DNA of 15,690 nt from Desulfobacteraceae bacterium (lineage in GTDB: Bacteria > Desulfobacterota > DSM-4660 > Desulfatiglandales > B25-G16). Below, in pieces: positions 7,305-14,628 of this stretch (its first letter is position 1; every line of letters starts with the position of its first letter). Location of the stretch: positions 1-15,690 of the forward strand of contig JAUWZC010000030.1 of the NCBI GenBank assembly GCA_030615565.1, read 5' to 3'. A model generated the notes under the pieces. The model searched no databases and was not told the origin of the DNA. It worked only from the letters and a program-made list of their open reading frames with translations. A program made the position numbers and the translations under genes.

Positions 7305-9213
7305 TTTCTAATCCTATTGGTTCGGTCTGTTTGATCTTAACCTTGGTCTTCATCCGGTACCCCTTACCATCCCGGTACTTGATATCTGCCTCTATTTCGA
7401 GTTCTTCTTTATCTCCATAAAGGGCATCGATCAGCTCTTTATATCTACCTTCCACAAATTTCCTCCTAACCTTTCTTGTCCTGGTTAATTCATCGTCGTC
7501 AGGATCAAGTTCCTTATACAAAAGCACAAACCTCTTCACCTTGGCTACTTTAGGAAGAGACTCATTTGTCTTTCCTACCTCTTTTGCAACAAGATCATAT
7601 ACCTCATCTTTCTGAGAAAGATCCGTAAATGTTGTATAAGGGATCTGATTGTTTTCTGCCCATTTACCAACATTTCCCATGTCAATAGAGATCATGGACG
7701 CAATAAATGGCTTCTCCTTCCCAATAATCACTGCATCAATAATGTAGGGGCTGAATTTTAATTTGTTCTCGATAAGCTGAGGAGAAAATCTACTTCCATC
7801 GGCCAATTTCATAACATCCTCCATCCTGTCAATGATAATAATGTGACCATCATCCTCTATAATGGCTGCATCGGCAGAATGAAGCCAACCATCTTTAAGG
7901 GTCTCTGCTGTGGCCTCAGGATTTTTGTAATAGCCTTTAAAGATAGTATCGCCCCTTGAGAGCAGCTCTCCGGTATCTGTGATTTTAAATTCAATTCCTG
8001 GCAAGGCCTTTCCAACGGTATCCAGGCGGATGTCATCAGTCCGATGTATTATAGATGCTGCAGTCTGCTCAGTCATGCCATAGGCCTGCTTTATATTAAC
8101 TCCAAGGGCCTGAAACATCTGAAATATCTCAGGTCCAAGGGGGGCACCACCTGTATAAACATGCCTGAGATTGGAAAGGCCTAAATAATTTTTCAAAGAT
8201 CTAAAGAGGAAAAGATAACCTATCCAGTTTAAGACCTTCCACCAAATCGGTAGTTCTTTTTTTTGCAGCTTATAATCTGATATCCTATAACCCACCTTTA
8301 AAAAGATATTATAGGCCATTCTCTTTATCCAGGCAGCATCTTGTATCTTAACCTGTATATCGGAACACATCCTCTCCCATATCCGCGGTGGGGCCAGCAG
8401 GATATGTGGACCAATTTCTCGGATATTCTCCTGCACGGTCTCCACCTTCTCGGGAAAGTTTACTGTAAATGCCTTATATAAAGGCCAGTAAACACCATAT
8501 TCCTGCTCACCTATCCAGGGAAGGGGCAGGAATGAGACATATTCATCCGTATCCTGAGCTGGATCAACCTGATCATGGAACTTGACAACACTGGCCATAT
8601 TTTTTTGCGTGATCATACTTCCCTTTGGCAGACCCGTTGTTCCTGATGTATAGTTGATCATCCCCACATCTTCAGGTGTAATCTTTTCAATCATTTCATC
8701 AAATAGGTTTGGTTCCCTCTCGGCAAGCCCCCTTCCTGTTTTCTGCACCTCTTTAAAGAAGATCAAAAGTGGATCATCATAATGTCTCATCCCTTTTGGA
8801 TCATCAACAATAACATTAATTACCTTCGGACATTTCTCTTTTATTTCTAAGATCTTATCGGCCTGCTCCTGATCCCCGCCAACCACAAAGGTAGAATCAG
8901 AATGATTGATGATGTATTCCACTTGATCTAAGTGGCTGTCTGGATATATTCCCACAATGGCCCCACCCAGACATTGGACTCCAAGCTCAGAATAAAGGGC
9001 CTCTGGCCTATTGTCACCAATATAAGAGAGCTTGTCTCCACGCTTAAAACCGAGTTTATGGAGTCCAAGGGCAAAATCCCTTACATTCTCATAGTATCCC
9101 TTCCAGGTAACAGGGTGCCAGATACCAAATTCCTTTTCCCTAATAGCGACCTTTTTATCGCCATACTTTATGGCATTTCTCCTTAATAGTTCAGGAAGTG
9201 TTGAGATTTCCAT
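7294..9213 (-). CDS. AMP-forming long-chain-type acyl-CoA synthetase
   Basis: An ANL-superfamily ligase that activates a carboxylic acid to acyl-AMP and then acyl-CoA in the cytoplasm. Landmarks are the phosphate-binding loop YTSGTTGLPKG (188-198), YGMTE (378-382), GWLHSAD (442-448) with Asp448, IDR (461-463) and a C-terminal LTRTRKVRR with a candidate catalytic lysine near 581. The usual TGD triplet reads SAD. At 639 residues it resembles the large bacterial long-chain (FACS) group. It sits between livK and livG, overlapping livG by 11 bases, so uptake and activation of the same substrate is likely. A GAGG lies 13 bases before the ATG, a loose ribosome site. Substrate chain length or aromatic nature cannot be told by eye. 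Confidence 0.9.
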   Translation of the reverse strand: MEISTLPELLRRNAIKYGDKKVAIREKEFGIWHPVTWKGYYENVRDFALGLHKLGFKRGDKLSYIGDNRPEALYSELGVQCLGGAIVGIYPDSHLDQVEYIINHSDSTFVVGGDQEQADKILEIKEKCPKVINVIVDDPKGMRHYDDPLLIFFKEVQKTGRGLAEREPNLFDEMIEKITPEDVGMINYTSGTTGLPKGSMITQKNMASVVKFHDQVDPAQDTDEYVSFLPLPWIGEQEYGVYWPLYKAFTVNFPEKVETVQENIREIGPHILLAPPRIWERMCSDIQVKIQDAAWIKRMAYNIFLKVGYRISDYKLQKKELPIWWKVLNWIGYLFLFRSLKNYLGLSNLRHVYTGGAPLGPEIFQMFQALGVNIKQAYGMTEQTAASIIHRTDDIRLDTVGKALPGIEFKITDTGELLSRGDTIFKGYYKNPEATAETLKDGWLHSADAAIIEDDGHIIIIDRMEDVMKLADGSRFSPQLIENKLKFSPYIIDAVIIGKEKPFIASMISIDMGNVGKWAENNQIPYTTFTDLSQKDEVYDLVAKEVGKTNESLPKVAKVKRFVLLYKELDPDDDELTRTRKVRRKFVEGRYKELIDALYGDKEELEIEADIKYRDGKGYRMKTKVKIKQTEPIGLENGK

Positions 9214-9249
9214 GATAAAAAATTTTCCTCTATGTCTTTAAAGAAGAGG

Positions 9250-10425
9250 TTAATCTAAATAGATCCAGTCCGAGACAGAGTCAAATTTCAAGGTCTTTGA
9301 ATTACCGCGTACAATTCTTCCCACGGGGATACTGTTGTTTTTCATGGTAACCGGAGGCATGAGGCCACCCACATCAAAATTTTTGATAGATGCAAGGGCC
9401 TTGGCCAAACTGTCTCCTGTAATGGTTCCTTTCTTATCGGCACGCCTTAGTGATTCAATAAAAAGCGTAGTACCCATGAAAACCTGCATATACGCCTGGG
9501 GACGATAGTCGGCGAATTTGGGATGATGCTTTTTGGTCCATGCCCTGATCTTTCTGATCATAGGGAACTCGTCCTGATAATAGTAGGAATAGGTCGTCAC
9601 GCCCATATACTCACTGGCCAGTGGGCCCAATTGATCTAAAAGGTGCTTCTCTGTTCCCCAGAATGTGCCCATGAACTTACATTTAAGTCCATAGTCCTTG
9701 GCCTGTTTGATTACTGTCTGAACAGGAGTAGTCACAAATCCATGAAAGATGCAGTAATCCACCTTTTTTCGTTTCATATCCAGTATCTGGGTAGATATAT
9801 CCACACCCCCTACTTTAGAAATCTCTTCGGCTACCAGGTTCAGGCCCAATTTTGGAGCTGTCTTTCGTCCGTAGGGAATCGGCTCCCGCCCAAATTCGGT
9901 ATCGCTGTAGAAAAAGGCTATATTGGCGCCCGGTTTTTCTTTGGCAATGTACTTAAGAAGGACCCCGAACTGCTCATTATATGTTGGCATGGGAAGAAAA
10001 AGGTAGGGGTTTTCTTTTGGATTGGCCGCTACCGCGGCACAGGTGTAGGCAGAGTAAAGAACCTTATAACGGCTCTTGATCTCAGGGCCCAATAACTTGG
10101 TCATGCCTGTGCTTTGTGCCCACATACACTGGGGTTTATACTGGGCATAAAGACGTTTAAATGCGGCGATTCCCACATCGTTTTTATATTCACCATCTGC
10201 CCAGTAGTAATGAATCTTTTTCCCGTTGATACCTCCCTCTTCATTGGCCATGTTTATTACATCTTCCATGGCATCCGCACCATGGATCCCGGCAAAGGCA
10301 AATCGCCCAGTAAAGGGGTGTACCGCACATATGGTGATCTTTTGTTCCGCCTTGGCTATAGTGGGTATATTGAGTACCCCCAAGCATAAGATTAAACTGA
10401 GAATAAAAATGCCTGTTTTTTTCAT
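9250..10425 (-). CDS. livK: LivK-type periplasmic solute-binding protein
   Basis: Periplasmic binding protein of the Liv/HAAT importer, 391 residues. It begins with a Sec signal peptide: MKK, a hydrophobic core at about 5-20, and a likely cut after AKA at 24-26. There is no lipobox. The mature start ITICAVHPFTGRFA is typical of type I periplasmic-binding folds, as is the GVDISTQI stretch in the middle. A perfect GAGGAGG lies 6 bases before the ATG at 10425, the strongest start signal in the operon, as expected for a protein needed in excess over the permease. Its ligand is unknown; the neighbouring CoA-ligase hints at a carboxylic acid. Confidence 0.92.
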   Translation of the reverse strand: MKKTGIFILSLILCLGVLNIPTIAKAEQKITICAVHPFTGRFAFAGIHGADAMEDVINMANEEGGINGKKIHYYWADGEYKNDVGIAAFKRLYAQYKPQCMWAQSTGMTKLLGPEIKSRYKVLYSAYTCAAVAANPKENPYLFLPMPTYNEQFGVLLKYIAKEKPGANIAFFYSDTEFGREPIPYGRKTAPKLGLNLVAEEISKVGGVDISTQILDMKRKKVDYCIFHGFVTTPVQTVIKQAKDYGLKCKFMGTFWGTEKHLLDQLGPLASEYMGVTTYSYYYQDEFPMIRKIRAWTKKHHPKFADYRPQAYMQVFMGTTLFIESLRRADKKGTITGDSLAKALASIKNFDVGGLMPPVTMKNNSIPVGRIVRGNSKTLKFDSVSDWIYLD

Positions 10426-10482
10426 AATGCCTCCTCATTGATTTATAAGTTAAAGGTTTATTTGTTAGACCTATAGTTAAAC

Positions 10483-10493
10483 TCACCTCCTTT
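10483..10493 (-). promoter_or_regulatory. orphan full-length Shine-Dalgarno sequence
   Basis: On the minus strand AAAGGAGGTGA is complementary to almost the whole anti-SD of 16S rRNA. No ATG, GTG or TTG follows at a usable distance, and livK has its own site at 10430-10436. It may bind idle ribosomes and protect the livK transcript end, as described for SD-like stabiliser elements in other bacteria. That role is inference. Confidence 0.45.
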
Positions 10494-10506
10494 CTAACCC
10501 AATTTT

Positions 10507-11550
10507 TCAATAGGAAAAGGGCCAGAGCCTGAAAAAACTCTTTATCCGGTTCCAGATTTCAGCCAGACCAAGAGGTTCGAAAAGAAGGAAAAGAACAATC
10601 AACAGTCCAAAGATAACCCCTTTCATGGGTACGAAAATCTCTTCGTTGCCGGGTGCATATATTTTTACAATTTCGGATAGATAACTCAGAAGCTCTGGGA
10701 TCAGGGTCATGAAAATGGCCCCAAAAATGGAACCCAATATGCTCCCCATGCCTCCCACTATAATCATGGCAAGATACTGGATACTAAGGAAAAGGGGGAA
10801 ATGGTCTGGGGTAACAACCTTCAAAAAGCTGACCCATAATGCCCCTGCTATACCAGCATAAAAAGAGCCTATAGCAAAGGCGCTCAGTTTATATCGAAAG
10901 AGATTAATCCCTATAATTTCGGCAGCAAGATCCCGGTCGCGAATAGCTACAAATGCCCTGCCCATCTTGGAACGAACCAGGTTCCGTGCGTAGCCCACAC
11001 CAAGTACAACAAAGAATAAGGTAATCCAGTAAAACTCCTTTTCGGTAGTAAATTCAAGACTGCTTATCCTGGGCGGTGGGATATGAATTCCGGTGATGCC
11101 CTTGGTCATGGATTCCCAGTGGACAAAGATAAATTCAAAGATAAATTGGGCAGCTAAGGTGGCTATACAAAGATAAAGACCCTTTACCCGCAGAGATGGT
11201 ATGCCGATAATCATACCAGCCAATGCCGCAACAAGACCGGCAAAAGGGAGGGACAACCAAAAAGAAAATCCCAAACGAGTGATCATTATTGCTGAGGTAT
11301 AGGCTCCAACGCCAATAAAAGCTGCATGGCCGAGAGAAATCTGCCCGGTAAATCCGGTCAGAAGATTCAAGCCTATAGCCCCTATTATTGCAAAGCCAAT
11401 CATGTTGGCCACATAAAGCATATAGTAATTGGCAATGAAGGGAAAGATAATGAGAAAGATAAAAAATAATGTTAGCCAGAACTTAACAAAATAAGACTGA
11501 AAGATCTCTTCGTCCTTTATGTAATCTTCCTTGAAATCACCGCACCTCAT
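10507..11550 (-). CDS. livM: LivM-type ABC transporter permease
   Basis: Inner-membrane permease that pairs with LivH. It is 347 residues with many hydrophobic helices. The family motif GQISLGHAAF is at 69-78 and the cytoplasmic coupling region GRAFVAIRDRDLAAEIIGI at 197-215, where the ATPases dock. The long polar N-terminus before the first helix (about residue 24) is usual for LivM. The start at 11550 lies 3 bases after the livH stop, and the livH end supplies GAAAGGG as ribosome site, so translation is probably coupled. Confidence 0.92.
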   Translation of the reverse strand: MRCGDFKEDYIKDEEIFQSYFVKFWLTLFFIFLIIFPFIANYYMLYVANMIGFAIIGAIGLNLLTGFTGQISLGHAAFIGVGAYTSAIMITRLGFSFWLSLPFAGLVAALAGMIIGIPSLRVKGLYLCIATLAAQFIFEFIFVHWESMTKGITGIHIPPPRISSLEFTTEKEFYWITLFFVVLGVGYARNLVRSKMGRAFVAIRDRDLAAEIIGINLFRYKLSAFAIGSFYAGIAGALWVSFLKVVTPDHFPLFLSIQYLAMIIVGGMGSILGSIFGAIFMTLIPELLSYLSEIVKIYAPGNEEIFVPMKGVIFGLLIVLFLLFEPLGLAEIWNRIKSFFRLWPFSY

Positions 11551-11553
11551 ACC

Positions 11554-12438
11554 TTAAACCCTTTCAATTGTCTCTTTACCAAACAATCCATATGGCCTGA
11601 TCATGAGAATGATCACCAATATAAAAAACGGAGCAACCTCCTTGGTACCTCCACCAACAAGTGGGTCTATGTAAAGACCGGTTAAATTTTCCAGAATTGC
11701 AACAATAAAGCCGCCCAGGATTGCCCCCCCGATACTGTCCAGACCGCCTAAGATAATAACAGCAAGCACTTTCAGGGCAACATCACCCATATAGACACTT
11801 ATACCGGTTATATTCCCGATAACGATCCCCCCGATAAAAGAGGCCATGGCACCAAAACTCCATGCCAGAGCAAAGATCCACCTGACGCTAATGCCCATGG
11901 AAAGGGCAGCCTGCTGATCGTTGGCCGTAGCCCGCATAGCTACACCGGTCCTGGAAAATTTGAAGATTAAAAGGAATATAATCGTGCCAATAATAGCAAA
12001 AATAAAGCCCCACAAAAGCCCTGAGGGGACCATTGAAAAGCCAAGATTCAGGGGTTCTGGGGGAAAGATCTCAGGAAAGCTCCGGAAAGAAGGGGTCCAG
12101 ATCATATACATGACCCCTTTAAGGATAACACCTAGACCAATAGTAACCATTATTACTGAGATAATTGGCTCACCGATAAGGGGTCTTAAGATAAGCCGTT
12201 CGATAACAAAGCCAAGGGCAAATGCCAGAAAAAGGGTAAGGATGAATGCAAGATAAAAAGGGGCACTCAATTGCATAAGTGCGGTAAAGCAAATGAATGC
12301 ACCCAGGGTCATGAACTCACCCATGGCCAGATTGAGGACACTGGTGGCCTTATAGATAAGCACAAAGCCGAGGGCAATCAGTCCATATACACCACCAGCG
12401 GCTAAACCGGTTACGATGACTTGCAGTAGAATATCCAT
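11554..12438 (-). CDS. livH: LivH-type ABC transporter permease
   Basis: First gene of the liv operon, an inner-membrane permease of 294 residues with about eight hydrophobic segments. The family N-terminus GLIALGFVLIYKATSVLNLA (19-38) is followed by GEF, and the coupling loop GVAMRATANDQQAALSMGI lies near 165-183. The ATG at 12438 is preceded by AAGGAGT, a good ribosome site. A sigma-70-like promoter sits about 230 bases upstream, leaving a long leader that carries inverted repeats. Together with LivM it forms the membrane pore. Confidence 0.93.
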   Translation of the reverse strand: MDILLQVIVTGLAAGGVYGLIALGFVLIYKATSVLNLAMGEFMTLGAFICFTALMQLSAPFYLAFILTLFLAFALGFVIERLILRPLIGEPIISVIMVTIGLGVILKGVMYMIWTPSFRSFPEIFPPEPLNLGFSMVPSGLLWGFIFAIIGTIIFLLIFKFSRTGVAMRATANDQQAALSMGISVRWIFALAWSFGAMASFIGGIVIGNITGISVYMGDVALKVLAVIILGGLDSIGGAILGGFIVAILENLTGLYIDPLVGGGTKEVAPFFILVIILMIRPYGLFGKETIERV

Positions 12439-12488
12439 TCAGAAAGACTCCTTAATCTTAGCGTTATAAATAAGGCCATTTCTGTAAT

Positions 12489-12625
12489 GCCTAACAAAAG
12501 CTGATATATGGGCTCTAGAGAAGTTGAATCTGATATAGGATAGATTCCTGAAAAAAGAATAGAGCAAAGGGTGTGTGCTAATAGAGGAGTTAATCTGCAC
12601 TCTGCAATTGTTTATCATGTTAGGC
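12489..12625. repeat. leader segment bounded by GCCTAAC and GTTAGGC, with inner hairpin
   Basis: GCCTAAC at 12489-12495 and its exact inverse GTTAGGC at 12619-12625 bound a 137-base segment in the expected livH leader. Inside, GCTCTA (12512-12517) pairs with TAGAGC (12560-12565), and within that GAATCT (12526-12531) pairs with AGATTC (12542-12547). The nested stems could fold in the mRNA. The outer heptamers also fit the RYYYAAC/GTTRRRY ends of integron attC sites, but no integrase or cassette gene is present. Confidence 0.35.
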
Positions 12626-12651
12626 AAAAGCAAATTGATTAATTTTTAAGG

Positions 12652-12664
12652 ACTTGTTTCACTT
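12652..12664 (-). promoter_or_regulatory. candidate operator 1 of the liv operon
   Basis: The plus strand reads ACTTGTTTCACTT, 11/13 identical to ACTGGTTTCACCT at 12713-12725. It covers the expected transcription start of the liv promoter. The GT-N3-AC core resembles sites of FadR-subfamily GntR regulators. No regulator gene of that type is in the window. Confidence 0.35.
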
Positions 12665-12691
12665 ATTATACCTTAGTATCTTTTTTGTCAA
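12665..12691 (-). promoter_or_regulatory. sigma-70-type promoter of the liv operon
   Basis: On the minus strand TTGACA (12691-12686) and TATAAT (12670-12665) are both perfect hexamers. The spacer is 15 bases, shorter than the 17 optimum, so activity may depend on other factors. The expected start is near 12658, giving a leader of about 220 bases before livH. Confidence 0.5.
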
Positions 12692-12712
12692 ATAAAACAA
12701 TATAATAAGGCA

Positions 12713-12725
12713 ACTGGTTTCACCT
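12713..12725 (-). promoter_or_regulatory. candidate operator 2 of the liv operon
   Basis: ACTGGTTTCACCT on the plus strand, about 60 bp upstream of the expected start and 61 bp from the related copy at 12652-12664. The extended form AACTGGTTTCACCTG has an inexact dyad, CTGGT-TTC-ACCTG. It is similar to fatty-acid-responsive FadR-type sites, which would suit an operon with an acyl-CoA synthetase. This is inference from pattern only. Confidence 0.35.
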
Positions 12726-12765
12726 GGCTGCGTTAACAATCTCGGCCACATCTTGATAAAGGGCT

Positions 12766-12951
12766 TTAGTTAGGCTCCCAATGACTTATCCTAACCATCT
12801 CGTTTTTATAATGTTTCACTTCCCGATAGCCCTTCCTTTCACCAACTCTGCTGAGACCATTCCACAAGCAATGTCTAAATATGCATGCTTTGCGAGCCAG
12901 GACTGGGCCAGAGTTACGTTTCTCGTCTTCTTCCGTTACCGTCACCATCAA
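12766..12951 (-). pseudogene. relic resembling the C-terminal tail of LivF
   Basis: One minus-strand frame reads GLSRVGERKGYREVKHYK at 12858-12805, closely matching GLTEVGKKKSYRDVKHYK at the LivF C-terminus. At DNA level 12806-12843 and 5626-5663 agree at 30 of 38 bases by hand count, with several differences being synonymous. Upstream residues show no Walker B, signature or EQN motif, so only a tail-like piece survives. A different frame is also open for about 30 codons here, so this may be a dispersed repeat rather than a dead gene. The 12-base repeat CGTTTTTATAAT lies at its edge (12801-12812) and again at 12993-13004. Confidence 0.4.
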
Positions 12952-13004
12952 CCGATACGGGCTTTGTCACCCTAACCGTCACCGATTCATTACGTTTTTA
13001 TAAT
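12801..13004. repeat. direct repeat CGTTTTTATAAT (12801-12812 and 12993-13004)
   Basis: Two perfect 12-base copies are 192 bp apart, and both are preceded by CAT with two bases between. Similarity continues weakly beyond the right edge, suggesting two decayed copies of the same longer element. ACCGTCACC is also repeated between them (12938-12946, 12975-12983). The spacer 12634-13056 holds no supported intact gene. Confidence 0.5.
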
Positions 13005-13056
13005 TTGACATTTATAGTTCAATATTTTCATGCTTTTTGACTGATAGATATGAGTC

Positions 13057-14400
13057 TTACCTGAATCTTTCTATGGCTCCTTCTATCAGGCTTTTAATTT
13101 CATCAAGCCTTTCTTTTGATAGTGCTTCGAATCTTAGTACAAGCACTGGCTGAGTATTAGAGGCCCTCACCAATCCCCAACCATCATCAAAGACAATCCT
13201 GACGCCATCCACATCAATTATTTTATATTGTTTGCTAAATTCACTTTTTAGCCTATCTACAAGCCCAAATTTTTCAGCGTCAGGGCACTCTACCCTAATC
13301 TCAGGTGTAGCATATGATTTTGGAACATCTTCTAAAAGCTCGCTCAATGATTTACCCGTCTTGGATAGTATCTCCAACAGCCTACATGATGCATAGATGG
13401 CATCATCATAACCAAAATACCTATCTGCAAAGAACATATGACCACTCATCTCTCCTGCCAGAAGGGCCTTGCTTTCCTTCATTTTGTTCTTTATCAGAGA
13501 ATGCCCTGTCTTCCACATAATGGCATTTCCACCATGGGCTTCAATGTCTTTATCCATCCTCTCCGAACATTTAACCTCAGAAATAATGGTTGCCCCAGGA
13601 TTTTCAGCCAGGATATCCCTTGCAAAAATGAGCAAAAGCATATCTCCAAAGACAATATCACCTGAGTTATCTACAACTCCAATCCTGTCTCCATCTCCAT
13701 CAACGCCGATACCGACATTAAGGTTGTGCTTTCTAACCTCTTCAATGAGATCTTTCATATTGTCTAGAACGGTGGGATCTGGTTCATGGTTAGGAAAGGA
13801 GCCATCCATATCACAATAAAGATCGTGGAGGTCACAGCCAAGGGTTCTTAAAATCTTTACCCCTACAGGCCCTGCTGTTCCATTTCCGGCATCAAACCCA
13901 ACTTTGATCCCGGGGGCTAATTTAATATCCCCTATGATCCTACCTATATATGGCTCAATGATTTCCTCTGAAAAACATGTCCCCTTTCCCTTCACAAAAT
14001 CAGCCACTTCGATAAGCCCCCTTACCTTCTGAATCTCTTCCCCATAGATAGTATCAAAACCGCTGCATATCTTGAAGCCATTGTATTTAGGCGGGTTATG
14101 GCTTGCTGTAACCATAATCCCTCCATCGGCCTTTAGGTGCCGTAAAGCAAAATAAAGGGTTGGGGTAGGGCAGACACCTACATCTACCACATCACAGCCG
14201 GTAGATATGAGGCCCTCTGTAACCCCATCTCCTACCCTGGGTGAACTCAACCTGCAGTCCCTTGCCAATACGATCTTTCTTTTTCCTAAGCCCTTGAAAT
14301 AGGTGCCGAACCCTTTTCCCAGGATAATAAATTCATCCTCTTTAATATCCTCACCTATTACACCCCTTATGTCGTATTCTCTATAAATCTCTGGGTTCAT
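13057..14400 (-). CDS. phosphomannomutase/phosphoglucomutase (AlgC/ManB type)
   Basis: Cytoplasmic alpha-D-phosphohexomutase converting mannose-6-phosphate to mannose-1-phosphate (and probably the glucose pair). The family landmarks are all present: the active-site loop TASHNPPKYNG (98-108) with phospho-serine Ser100, metal-binding DGDGDR (234-239), sugar-binding GEMSGH (316-321) and the phosphate-binding loop RASNTQPVLVLRFE (412-425). At 447 residues it is a typical length for the bifunctional PMM/PGM group. GAGGGAT precedes the ATG at 14400. It follows the guanylyltransferase gene by 228 bases on the same strand, so the two supply GDP-mannose for surface polysaccharide or glycolipid. No strong terminator was seen after it. 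Confidence 0.93.
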   Translation of the reverse strand: MNPEIYREYDIRGVIGEDIKEDEFIILGKGFGTYFKGLGKRKIVLARDCRLSSPRVGDGVTEGLISTGCDVVDVGVCPTPTLYFALRHLKADGGIMVTASHNPPKYNGFKICSGFDTIYGEEIQKVRGLIEVADFVKGKGTCFSEEIIEPYIGRIIGDIKLAPGIKVGFDAGNGTAGPVGVKILRTLGCDLHDLYCDMDGSFPNHEPDPTVLDNMKDLIEEVRKHNLNVGIGVDGDGDRIGVVDNSGDIVFGDMLLLIFARDILAENPGATIISEVKCSERMDKDIEAHGGNAIMWKTGHSLIKNKMKESKALLAGEMSGHMFFADRYFGYDDAIYASCRLLEILSKTGKSLSELLEDVPKSYATPEIRVECPDAEKFGLVDRLKSEFSKQYKIIDVDGVRIVFDDGWGLVRASNTQPVLVLRFEALSKERLDEIKSLIEGAIERFR

Positions 14401-14628
14401 ATATCCCTCATTTAATTGTTGTCGGTGGATCGTTGTCTGTTGTTTCCGAATTCCGGAACTCGGAAGCCGTGGAACCTTTCTGCCATTATGTACAGGCAGG
14501 AAAGATCGAAAGAAAAATCAATTGAAACACCTAGCAACCAACATATCGGTAATTTTTGTATTTTCCAATGATTTCAAAATACAACTGACCAATAACAACG
14601 GACTACGGACACTCTCTATTTTTGAGAG
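14401..14628. other. spacer between guanylyltransferase and mutase genes, with hairpins
   Basis: ACTCTC (14611-14616) and GAGAGT (14624-14629) form a small hairpin touching the guanylyltransferase stop codon, but no T run follows on the minus strand. A second imperfect stem, TTTCTGCC with GGCAGGAAA (14477-14503), lies mid-spacer. The outer parts are low-complexity: GTTGTCGG..GTTGTCTGTTG on the plus strand near 14417-14440, and a similar GT-rich run on the minus strand near 14611-14585. No gene was seen. Confidence 0.45.

Noticed and set aside
10241..10510. 89-codon minus-strand frame between livM and livK
   Set aside because: Most of it overlaps livK in another frame, and it starts inside the livM end. 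It is a shadow frame despite the strong SD nearby.
12439..12633. 64-codon minus-strand frame directly before livH
   Set aside because: It begins with TTG without a ribosome site, has no recognisable family features and overlaps the structured leader. Its abutment with livH is probably chance.
12936..12983. ACCGTCACC repeats as a CRISPR or tandem array
   Set aside because: There are only two 9-base copies with no regular spacers; this is low-complexity spacer DNA.
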